Source: Terriglobia bacterium
GTDB lineage: Bacteria > Acidobacteriota > Terriglobia > Bryobacterales > Bryobacteraceae
DNA length: 64,000 nt
Reading direction: 5' to 3'
NCBI GenBank assembly: GCA_020073615.1
Contig: JAIQEX010000020.1
Coordinates: forward strand, 1-64,000
The notes beneath the pieces are model-generated. The model saw only the letters and a program-made list of their open reading frames with translations, did no database searches and was not told the origin of the DNA. A program made the translations under genes and the position numbers. Shown here in pieces: positions 16,092-24,000 of this stretch (the stretch's first letter is position 1; each line of letters opens with the position of its first letter).

Positions 16092-16187
16092 CAATTCGGG
16101 GACAGGCAACGAAATTCCGCGGCGCGGGCTTTTTTTGTTTTCTTTTGGATTTCGTGGCGCGGAATTTCGAAGCCAGTCCCCGAATTG
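16092..16187. repeat. REP/BIME-like long hairpin
   Basis: Arms starting CAATTCGGGGAC (16092) and ending GTCCCCGAATTG (16187) pair over about 35 bp with five mismatches around a T-rich loop. AATTCGGGGACAG-type palindromes are a recurrent intergenic element in many bacteria and are often linked to RAYT (REP-associated tyrosine) transposases. It lies just before the ribosome site of the next phage gene and could also shape the mRNA. Confidence 0.75.
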
Positions 16188-16205
16188 AGAAAGAGGAGGA
16201 CGAGG

Positions 16206-16532
16206 ATGGATTTGAAGCTGTATTACCAGAAGATTCGTGACGTGGAAGCGAAGATCGTGGAGGCGTTTCCGGTGGTGGTGAGCCGGGAGACGGGGGACGG
16301 CGGCAAGGAAGGAATGCTGACGGAGACGACGCGGGCGATCGCCGCGAAGATGATCGCGGATGGAGCGGCGCGGCTGGCGAAGCCGGAGGAAGTGAAGGCG
16401 TTTCAGGAAGGGCGGGCGGAGGCGGTGCGGCTGGTGGAAGAGGCGGCAGCCGCGGCGAAGGTGCAGTTCACCATGTTTCCGACGTCGGAACTGAGCAGGC
16501 TGAGAGGCGCATTGCGGCCAGCGAAGGATTAG
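16206..16532 (+). CDS. Small phage protein, probable head-completion or structural accessory
   Basis: The 108-aa product (MDLKLYYQKIRDVEAKI) is preceded by AGGAGG; the 115-aa track ORF starts too early. It is helical and Ala/Glu-rich (EGRAEAVRLVEEAAAAAKVQ) with a hydrophobic VEAFPVVVSRET strand. No family is recognised. Position between capsid and connector genes suggests a head-decoration or completion role, which is inference from synteny only. Confidence 0.6.
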   Translation: MDLKLYYQKIRDVEAKIVEAFPVVVSRETGDGGKEGMLTETTRAIAAKMIADGAARLAKPEEVKAFQEGRAEAVRLVEEAAAAAKVQFTMFPTSELSRLRGALRPAKD

Positions 16533-16540
16533 GCGGGGTC

Positions 16541-17302
16541 ATGGCTCTTTTCACAGACGGAGCGATATCGGGCATAGAAGATCTTACGGCGCAGGACTCG
16601 CAACTACTGAATGTGGCGAGCACGGAGGGGATCGACGTGACGCAGAAGCTGGCGGCGGCGCAAGAGGAGATCGGGCTGGAGATGCACACGCTGCTGACGA
16701 GGCTGAGCGGCATGGACCAACAGTTCTGGCTGGCCGCGCAACCGGACCTGGAGAGCGTGGTGGTGACGCCGGCACTGAGGCTGTGGCACACGTTCCGAGC
16801 TTTGGAGTTGGTGTACAGCGATGCGTACAACAGCCAGTTGAACGACCGGTACGCGGGGAAGCGGGACCAGTTCCACAAGATGGCGAAGTGGGCGTACGAG
16901 AAGCTGGTGGAGACGGGGATCGGGCTGGCATGGCTGCCGGTGGCGCGGGCGGCGACCCCGGTGGTGGCGGCGGCGCCGGGCAGCGTGCCGGACGGGACGT
17001 ACTACGTGAGCATGACGTGGACGAACCGCAACGGCGAAGAAGGGGCGGCGGCGATACCGGCGGCGATCACGGTTGCGGGGAGCACCTTCCTGGTGCAGCC
17101 CGGGGAAGCGCCGCGGAACGCGACCGGATGGAACGTGTACGTGGGCGAGGATCCGGGGGCGATGTCGCTGAAGAGCGAGGCGCCGATGGCACCGGAAGAG
17201 AGCTGGCAGGCGGGCGAATGGAAGACGGGAGGCCGGGCGCCAGGCTGCGGGCAATCGCCGAGCTACATGAAACCGGTGCCGCGGGTGATCCAGAGGGGCT
17301 GA
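16541..17302 (+). CDS. Head-tail connector-like protein with an Ig/FnIII-like C-terminal module
   Basis: In this 253-aa protein, residues 1 to about 140 are helical (IDVTQKLAAAQEEIGLEMHT; ALRLWHTFRALELVYSDAYN) and fit the place of a connector or adaptor. Residues from about 145 form a beta-rich module (VPDGTYYVSMTWTNRNGEEG; NATGWNVYVGEDPG) resembling one in the 1293-aa tail protein (LKSGETLYYAVSGSDGAGNE; FQVYRGTTP). Shared Ig-like modules in virion proteins often bind surfaces or sugars. Its TGA overlaps the ATG of the next gene. Confidence 0.62.
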   Translation: MALFTDGAISGIEDLTAQDSQLLNVASTEGIDVTQKLAAAQEEIGLEMHTLLTRLSGMDQQFWLAAQPDLESVVVTPALRLWHTFRALELVYSDAYNSQLNDRYAGKRDQFHKMAKWAYEKLVETGIGLAWLPVARAATPVVAAAPGSVPDGTYYVSMTWTNRNGEEGAAAIPAAITVAGSTFLVQPGEAPRNATGWNVYVGEDPGAMSLKSEAPMAPEESWQAGEWKTGGRAPGCGQSPSYMKPVPRVIQRG

Positions 17303-17799
17303 TGACGAAAAAGATCGGGAGCGCAATCACGGCCAAGGTCATTCAACGGATTACGGGTCCGGGGGGAGTGAACGCGGGACTGGGGGCACTGGAGCTGCCG
17401 GGGCAGGCGGCGGGCGGGCTGGATGCGGGCCAGGTGCGGTCGCAGAACGTGGCGGCGGACGTGGCGGAGCGCAGCGGGACGGCGCAGTATCCGGCGGCGA
17501 ACGTGTACTGCGAAAAGATCGTGAACAGCCTGGAGGAAAAGTTCCGCACGTTTTCGGGAAGCGTGCAAATGGCGATTGAGGTGCGGCATTCGCAGGACCG
17601 TCTGGAGGGCCTGGAAGACGCCGTGGAGCTATACGCGGACGCGGTGATGCAGGTGCTGAACGCGGGGCGGGGCGATTGGGGCGACGGCATGTTTTACGGC
17701 GGTGAATACCAGGTGTCGTTTGGGGCCGTGAAGCACGGGGGGAAGAACTTCATCCAGGCGGCCAAAATCACATTCGAGATTGGAGTGAGCAGGAACTAG
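17302..17799 (+). CDS. Putative tail completion / neck protein
   Basis: The 165-aa protein starts at MTKKIGSAITAKV, overlapping the previous stop (TGATG). The first 60 residues are Gly/Ala-rich with little predicted structure; the rest is amphipathic (VNSLEEKFRTFSGSVQMAIE; LEDAVELYADAVMQVLNAGR) and ends in a strand-rich segment (FYGGEYQVSFGAVKHGGKNF). Size and place between connector and tail-tube genes fit a tail-completion protein. No motif proves it. Confidence 0.6.
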   Translation: MTKKIGSAITAKVIQRITGPGGVNAGLGALELPGQAAGGLDAGQVRSQNVAADVAERSGTAQYPAANVYCEKIVNSLEEKFRTFSGSVQMAIEVRHSQDRLEGLEDAVELYADAVMQVLNAGRGDWGDGMFYGGEYQVSFGAVKHGGKNFIQAAKITFEIGVSRN

Positions 17800-17800
17800 T

Positions 17801-18973
17801 ATGTCCTCATATATTTCCTCAAACGCAAACCGGTTTTACACGGCGCTGGAGAGCGGGTACGGGAAGGTGCCGGCGATCGGATCGAGCGCAAGGATTCCGG
17901 CCGTGAAACTGACGGTGCGGCAGCAGCAGGAGGCCGCGGAGCGGAAAGACAAGACGGGCAGCCGGACGTTCGCGGGACGGCCGGCGGGAGGCCGGCGGCG
18001 GACGAACTTCGAGCTGAAGACGTACCTGACGACGTGGCAGAAGACGGCGGCGGGTCCGGGATACGGGCCGCTGTTTCAGGCGGCGCTGGGCGGGGCGCCA
18101 CAGTCCTTTGCGGGCGGGGCGGGATCGAGCACGGGCGCCGGGCGGGTCACCTTTGGAGCGGCGCACGGACTGAGCGCGGGACAGGCGGTGGCGTGCGGAG
18201 GGGAAGTGCGGTTTGTGGGAGCGATTGTGGACACGCACACGGTGCAGTTGAATGCGCCGTTTACGGCCGTGGGGAACGTGACCTTGGGGGCGGCGGTGAC
18301 GTACGCTCCGGCGACCGAGCTGGGGAGTGTGAGCGTATTCGACTACTGGAGCCCGGCGACGGCGGTGCAGCGGTTATTGTGCGGCGCGGCGGTGGACCAG
18401 ATGGAGATTGCGGTGAACGGGGACTACCACGAGTTTCAGTTCAGCGGCCTGGCACAGGATGTGCTGGACAGCAGCAGCTTCTCCGGCGGCCAGGCGGCGC
18501 AGCTTCAGAGCTTTCCATTGGAGCCGGCGGTGGACGCGTTCGATTATACGATCGTGCCGGGGAACATGGGGCAGGCGTGGCTGGGGACGTCGCCGACGCA
18601 GTTTTTCACGATCACCTCGGCGACCATCGCGCTGAAGAACGAACTGGACACGCGCTCGCGGGAGTTCGGATCGAACGTGCCGCGGGCGATATCGCCGGGG
18701 CAGCGGTCGGTTACGGCGGCCTTCGAACTGTTCAGCCTGGACGACGACGCGACGAAGGGACTGTACCAGGCGGCGCGGCAACAGTCGCCGATCAGCGTGA
18801 TGCTGCAGTTGTACGTGACGTGGGGGCTGCGGGGGGTTTCGGGGCTCCATGTGGACGGGGCTGAGGCGACGCCCGAGACGCTGGCCGAGGCGGGGCCGGA
18901 AGATCTGTTCCGGGAAGCGCTGGCGGCGGTGCGGGCGGAGACGGGGCTGAGCGGCGAAGAACGAAAAAACTGA
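17801..18973 (+). CDS. Tail tube (major tail) protein, with inserted domain
   Basis: This 390-aa protein starts one base after the previous stop. N-terminal and C-terminal parts (YGKVPAIGSSARIPAVKLTV; DYHEFQFSGLAQDVLDSSSF; SVTAAFELFSLDDDATKG) look like the beta-rich fold of tail-tube subunits. A short glycine/valine-rich insert at about residues 105-165 (GRVTFGAAHGLSAGQAVACG) looks like an added surface domain. The last ten codons form an acidic-basic tail (TGLSGEERKN). The final codons CGA AAA AAC TGA contain the heptamer AAAAAAC in the correct phase for a -1 shift into the ORF that follows, so a minor extended form of about 506 aa is predicted. Confidence 0.7.
   Translation: MSSYISSNANRFYTALESGYGKVPAIGSSARIPAVKLTVRQQQEAAERKDKTGSRTFAGRPAGGRRRTNFELKTYLTTWQKTAAGPGYGPLFQAALGGAPQSFAGGAGSSTGAGRVTFGAAHGLSAGQAVACGGEVRFVGAIVDTHTVQLNAPFTAVGNVTLGAAVTYAPATELGSVSVFDYWSPATAVQRLLCGAAVDQMEIAVNGDYHEFQFSGLAQDVLDSSSFSGGQAAQLQSFPLEPAVDAFDYTIVPGNMGQAWLGTSPTQFFTITSATIALKNELDTRSREFGSNVPRAISPGQRSVTAAFELFSLDDDATKGLYQAARQQSPISVMLQLYVTWGLRGVSGLHVDGAEATPETLAEAGPEDLFREALAAVRAETGLSGEERKN
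18964..18970 (+). other. Slippery heptamer A AAA AAC, candidate -1 programmed frameshift site
   Basis: The heptamer sits immediately before the tail-tube TGA, in the X XXY YYZ phase relative to the zero frame (CGA AAA AAC TGA). A -1 slip continues into CTG ATA GTC GCC, exactly the frame of the 116-codon ORF ending at 19320. A CCAACC/GGTTGG hairpin lies at 18998-19014, farther downstream than the usual stimulator distance. Confidence 0.7.
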
Positions 18974-19320
18974 TAGTCGCCTTCCACTTTCAATTTTCCA
19001 ACCAGGCCGGTTGGAAGTGCGACGTTTGCCGGAAGTCCGGTCTGGAGAAAAAGCGGCGCTGCGGGTGGCTGGCGGGGTTCGAGGATGGGGAGGGACCTCC
19101 GGTGTGGGCAAGGAAGCACGTCGCGCTGACGACTTGTCCGAAATCGTATATCACAGCGGAGAGCGAGTCGCTGGTGGAGGAGTTTTTCGTGAGGCGGCGG
19201 CTGGGTGGGTTCGATATCGAGGGGCTGAGCGCGCGGCAGGTGGAAGCATTCGTGATTCTGGAGAGGGCGCTGGCAGCAGAGAGGAACGATGGGCAGCACG
19301 ACACAAGACAAGCTCTTTGA
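18970..19320 (+). CDS. Tail-assembly-chaperone-like ORF without a start codon, read by -1 frameshift
   Basis: The ORF encodes about 116 residues with a Cys motif (WKCDVCRKSGLEKKRRCGW) and TTCPKSYITAES, giving four cysteines that could bind zinc, then a helical end (LVEEFFVRRRLGGFDIEGLS; QVEAFVILERALAAER). Between the previous in-frame stop (18862-18864) and GTG 19102 the frame has no ATG, GTG or TTG. GTG 19102 would cut off the first three cysteines. The simplest reading is production as a -1 fusion to the tail-tube protein, as with lambda gpG-GT. The place before the tape-measure candidate is where tail chaperones are encoded. The ORF overlaps the next gene by 32 bases. Confidence 0.65.
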   Translation: MIVAFHFQFSNQAGWKCDVCRKSGLEKKRRCGWLAGFEDGEGPPVWARKHVALTTCPKSYITAESESLVEEFFVRRRLGGFDIEGLSARQVEAFVILERALAAERNDGQHDTRQAL

Positions 19321-19942
19321 GAATTTCACGGAGGCCTCGGGCGGAGCGACGCAAGGGGCAGATTCGCTGGGCAGCCTGACCGACGAACTGGCAAGTGCGC
19401 TGACGGCGGCGACGCACGCGGCGAGCGCGGCACCGCAGGCCAGGCAGAGCACGAGCGGAACGGCGAGTACGAGCGGAACGGCGAGCACGAGCGGGAGCAG
19501 CGCGGGGAGCAAGGTATTGTCGATCGCGGAGACGGTGCTGGAGAGCGGCTTGGGGCTGGTGCCGCTGATTGGCGGGTTGTTGGGCCTGTTTGGCGGAGGG
19601 GGGCAGGCGGCGCCGCCTCCGCTGGTGAAGTACGCGATGCCGGAGAAGCAGTCCTTCGAGGGCGCGGATACGGGCAGCGGGATGAGCGACGCGGATTACG
19701 ACCAGATGGGGATGGCGCGGGCATACAGCGGCCCGCCGGATGGAGCGAGCGCGGCGCCGGCGAGCGCGGCCGTCTCCACGGGCGGCGGGGCGGCGGCGAG
19801 TGCCGGGGGGCCGCAGATCCACGTGAATGTGCAGACCATGGATGCGCAATCGTTTTTGGACCACAGCAACGAGATCGCGCAGGCGGTGCGGCAGGCGATG
19901 TTGAATTCCAGCTCGATCAACGACGTGGTGAACGACCTCTGA
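19289..19942 (+). CDS. Short tape-measure-like tail protein (tentative)
   Basis: The 217-aa protein starts at MGSTTQDKLFENF. It has a helical N-terminus, a repeated low-complexity stretch (STSGTASTSGTASTSGSS at about residues 55-72), one hydrophobic Gly/Leu-rich segment (GLGLVPLIGGLLGLFGGGG, about residues 87-105) and a helical C-terminus (LDHSNEIAQAVRQAMLNSSS). A hydrophobic segment in an Ala/Gly-rich protein after the chaperone-like ORF is what small tape-measure proteins look like. If so, it is very short and predicts a short tail. A minor virion protein delivered to the host membrane is the alternative. Confidence 0.5.
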   Translation: MGSTTQDKLFENFTEASGGATQGADSLGSLTDELASALTAATHAASAAPQARQSTSGTASTSGTASTSGSSAGSKVLSIAETVLESGLGLVPLIGGLLGLFGGGGQAAPPPLVKYAMPEKQSFEGADTGSGMSDADYDQMGMARAYSGPPDGASAAPASAAVSTGGGAAASAGGPQIHVNVQTMDAQSFLDHSNEIAQAVRQAMLNSSSINDVVNDL

Positions 19943-19943
19943 C

Positions 19944-20303
19944 ATGGCGACCTTTCCGAAGCTAAAGACGAGCGCGGTGGCGCAGTATCCGGCAACGAAG
20001 TCGGTGCGGTTTCAAAACCAGACCTTACGGTTCGTGGACGGCGCGGAGCAGCGCTACCGGGACTCGGCGGGACCGCTGCACCAATGGGAAATCCGGCTGG
20101 AGGAGCTGGACGAGAGCGAGATGGCGGCGATCGAGGAGTTCTTTGCGGCGAACCAAGGGCGGCTCGGGAGCTTCGCGTTCACCGATCCCTGGGACGGCCA
20201 TGCCTACGCAAATTGCAGCCTGGCGAGCGACGAACTGACGCTGCGCGCACTGGCGGAGATGCGGGGTAAGACGTCGCTGATTGTGAGCGAGAACCGGGGA
20301 TAG
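19944..20303 (+). CDS. Lambda gpM-like minor tail protein
   Basis: The 119-aa product contains the pattern of minor tail gpM-like proteins: FVDGAEQRYRDS, then WEIRLEELDESEMAAIEEFF and LGSFAFTDPWDGHAYANCS. In lambda, gpM joins the distal tail end before gpL. A second, related copy follows immediately (20307-21089), showing a tandem duplication. The start lies one base after the previous stop. Confidence 0.6.
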   Translation: MATFPKLKTSAVAQYPATKSVRFQNQTLRFVDGAEQRYRDSAGPLHQWEIRLEELDESEMAAIEEFFAANQGRLGSFAFTDPWDGHAYANCSLASDELTLRALAEMRGKTSLIVSENRG

Positions 20304-20306
20304 GAC

Positions 20307-21089
20307 ATGCTGGTATACCCACAACTAGCGACCGGGGCGTTGAGCCAGTTTCCGGTCGAGAAGCGGCGGCGCCTGCGCACGGTGGTGAACGCCGCGGCGG
20401 ACGGGAGGTCGATCAGACTGGCGGACCCGGCGGCGGAAGCGACGGAATGGCAGTTGCAATACGCGGGGCTGAGCGACGCGGAGCTAGCGGCATTGCAGCA
20501 GTTCTTCCTGGCCGCGGAGGGCTCGCTGAACGGCTTCACGTTTTTGGATCCGGCGGGCAACCTGTTCGCGTGGAGCGACCACCTGGACAACGCGGTGTGG
20601 GCGCGGGGGCCGTTCCTCGCGGTTTCGGGAGAGGTGGCGGACCCGATGGGCGGGAGCAACGCGTGGCACACGGTGAATTCCGGCGGGGGCGCGCAGAGCA
20701 TTACACAGACGCTGGGCGCGCCGGGTGGATACACGTATTGTCTCAGCGCATACGCCAGAGCGTCACAACCGGCGGTGGCGACTTTGCTGCGCGGCACGGA
20801 TCGCGCGGACCGGCAGGTGGGGACGGAGTGGAAGCGGATTGCGTTCGCGGGAACGGGCGATGCGAAGGCGGCATCGCTGGTGTTTGGCCTGGAGGCGCCG
20901 GCGGGGGCGGCACTCGATATTTTCGGACTGCAAGTAGAGCCGCAGGCCGGAGCATCCGGTTACAAAGCGGCGACCAGCGGCGGCGTGTACGAGAACGCGC
21001 GGTTTGGCGACGATACTTTTCGCTTTACCACGACAGCGCCGGATTGCCATTCGGCCACGGTGAATATTTTCCATGCAAGCCATCTCTGA
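20307..21089 (+). CDS. gpM-like minor tail protein fused to a jelly-roll (CBM-like) domain
   Basis: In this 260-aa protein, residues 1 to about 90 repeat the neighbouring gene's fold (EWQLQYAGLSDAELAALQQF; LNGFTFLDPAGNLF). Residues from about 95 form a beta-sandwich resembling carbohydrate-binding modules found in tail proteins (GGYTYCLSAYARASQP; GTEWKRIAFAGTGDAKAASL; LDIFGLQVEPQAGASGYKAA). This would place a possible sugar-binding domain at the tail tip. Its end overlaps the next gene by 17 bases. Confidence 0.6.
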   Translation: MLVYPQLATGALSQFPVEKRRRLRTVVNAAADGRSIRLADPAAEATEWQLQYAGLSDAELAALQQFFLAAEGSLNGFTFLDPAGNLFAWSDHLDNAVWARGPFLAVSGEVADPMGGSNAWHTVNSGGGAQSITQTLGAPGGYTYCLSAYARASQPAVATLLRGTDRADRQVGTEWKRIAFAGTGDAKAASLVFGLEAPAGAALDIFGLQVEPQAGASGYKAATSGGVYENARFGDDTFRFTTTAPDCHSATVNIFHASHL

Positions 21090-24000
21090 TCTGAAGGAAC
21101 AGGCGGTCACGGACACGCCGCTGCTGGTGTTCGATTGCCTGCTGCCGAACGGGCAGACGGAGCACTGGAGCACGCACCGGGTGACGGTGCCGGGGAAGAC
21201 GTACGAAGCCCGCGTGATGCAGCACAGCGCGTTCGACATACAGACGGCATCGGACCAGGGAATCGACGGGAGCCCGCGAATTTCGGTGGTGCTAGCCAAT
21301 GCGGACTCGCACTTTTCGGAAATCGCGCGAGAGATCGGATGGAAGGGCGCGCGGCTGACGGCGGGGTTCCTGTTTTACGATTTGCGGAACGACGTACCGC
21401 TGACGGATGTGGCGGTGGTATTTCAAGGGACCTGCAACCCGCCGGACGAGATCAAGGAATCGACGTTTCGCGTGACGGCGATCAACCGGATGAACCTGCA
21501 ACGGCTGCTGCTGCCGCAGGTACGGATTCAGCGGCGGTGCCCGTGGGAATTCCCCGCGACGGAAGATCAGAGGACGGAAGCGGTGGACGGCGGAGTGCAC
21601 GGGAAGTATTCGCGGTATTACCGCTGCGGATATTCGGCGGGGGTGAGCGGCGGCACGGGATTGCTGAATGGCGGCGGTCCGTTCACGTCGTGCGGGTACA
21701 CCAGAAGCGACTGCCAGGCGCGGGGGATGCTGAACCGGTTCGGCGGGCTGGAGTTCATTCCGCCGGCGATCGCGGTGCGCAGCTATGGAAAAGACTGGTC
21801 GACATCGGCCGTGGCGGTGAACCAGGCGAGGTACAACGACTTTGTTCCGATGGTGTACGGGACGGCGTGGTACGCGCCGACGGTGGTGTTCGCGCGCAAT
21901 GACGGCAACCTGACGCGGATGGAAGTGCTGCTGGGGATCGGCGAGATGCAGGGCGTGCTGACCGTGCTGGTGAACGACGTGGAGATTCCGATGGGGGTCT
22001 CGGGCACGAACATGACGGGCACGGGTTGGTACAACGTGATGACGCTGGGGACGCGCGACGGCAACTTCGACAACAACTTTCTGGACGCGAGCGGAAAGCC
22101 CGTGGGGGACCCCTACGGCAGCATGGCGTACCTGTCGGTAGTGGTTCCGAACCGGCTGAACAGCGGCACTTCGGCGCCCAGCGTGAAGGTGCTGGCACAG
22201 GGGCTGAAGGTGCCGGTTTACGCGGCGGACGGGACATACCTGGGCGAACAGTTCTCGAGCAATCCGGCGTGGATCCTGCAGGACGTGCTACGGCGGAGCG
22301 GGTGGGAATCGGCGGAGATCGATACCACCAGCTTCGCTGTGGCGGCGGCATACTGCGACGAAGCGATCCAGGCGAAGGACCTGAACGGAAACGCGATTGA
22401 GCTTTCGCGTTTTCAGTGCAACGTGGTGCTGCAAAGCCGGCGCAGCGCCGGGGACCTGGTGCGGGGGATCCGCAACACGGCGCGGCTATTCCTGACGTAC
22501 GGGCCGGGGGGGGCGCTGCAATTGGGCGTGGAGAACACGGCGGCGCTGGAACAGCCAAGCAAGGCGGCGGGGTCGAACAGCAAGGAATCCTTGGACGGGG
22601 GCTGGCCGAGCTACGAATTCGGCGATGGGAGCAACGGCTACTCGGGGATTCTACGGCGGCAGAATGGCGAGCCGAGCATCACGCTGACATCGCGCGGCAT
22701 CGCGGACACGCCGAACCGGCTGACGGTGGAGTTTCAAGATGCGCTGAACGGGTATCAGCAGGACAGTTACTCGATGGTGGACGCAGACGACGTGGCGCTG
22801 GCGGGCCAGGAAGTGTCCAAGACGCTCGCGGCGCTGGGGCTGCCGAACTACGACCAAGCCGCGCGGATTCTGAAATTCAACCTCGACAAAACAGTTCGCG
22901 GAAACACCTATATCGCGTTCGACACGAGCGTGAAAGCCTTTGGCATCCGGCCGGGCGACTTGATTACGGTGACGTACCTAAAGGAAGGCTTCAACCGGCA
23001 GCCGTTTCGCGTGCTGAAGATTTCGCCGGCAACGAACTACCGGACATCCACCATCACGGCGCAGATTCACGACGATGCGTGGTACGCGGACACGAACGGG
23101 CAGACGACGTCGGGCACGGGCGCGGCACAGCAAGGCGGCACCGGGATTGGCGTACCGAAGCCGCTGATGGGCAGCGTGGTGGACGACGACGGGGAGATTG
23201 AGTTCGGGGTGGAGGAGACCTCGGAGGCGAGCGGCGATGGAACGGCGGAAGCGAGCGTGTCGGTGAGTTTCATTCCGCCTGCGATGGCCACGGCGGCAGG
23301 GCCGGGAATCCCACTGATCAGCCTGATCACGAACGTGGGAGCGGGCGGCACGCTGAAGAGCGGCGAGACGCTGTACTACGCGGTGTCGGGGAGCGATGGG
23401 GCGGGGAACGAGAGCGGCCTCTCGTTCATCGTGAGGGCGGTGATTGCGAGCGATGGGAGCGCGGTGACGCTCTCGGGGCTGAGCTTTGCGGCGGGAACGA
23501 GCGCGTTTCAGGTGTATCGCGGGACGACGCCGGCGCAGTTGTTCCGCATTGCTTCGGACCAGGCGGTGGCCAGCGAGTTTACCGATACGGGCCTGGCGAA
23601 GCAGTTGATCGCCCCGCCGGATGCGAGTTTCGATCACGCGAATTTCTATTGGCGGATGGAATTGCAGCCGGAAAGCGGAGTGACGGCACACGCGGCGACA
23701 ATGGTGGGCAACGGGGCGCTGGAGATGACGGCCAACGAATACCGCGGAATGACGGTGCGGATTACACGCGGCAACGGCGCAGGGCAAGAGCGGACGATCG
23801 CGGCGAACGACGCAACGAGCCTGACGATTGCGCCGCCATGGGTGGTGGAGCCCGATGCGGGGAGCTCTTTTGCGGTGGCGGAATCGGGGTGGCACTTCGG
23901 GGCGCTGACGAAGAGCAGCCCGGTGCAGTTTGCGATTCCGAACCGGCCGGGAGAGGTAGTGCAGATTTCGGGCCGCGCGGCCAACGTGAACGACGTGGAA

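Noticed and set aside
19102-19320. 72-aa ORF from GTG 19102 as a separate gene
   Set aside because: Would remove the first three cysteines of a clear four-Cys motif; frameshift expression explains the upstream part better, although internal initiation cannot be excluded.
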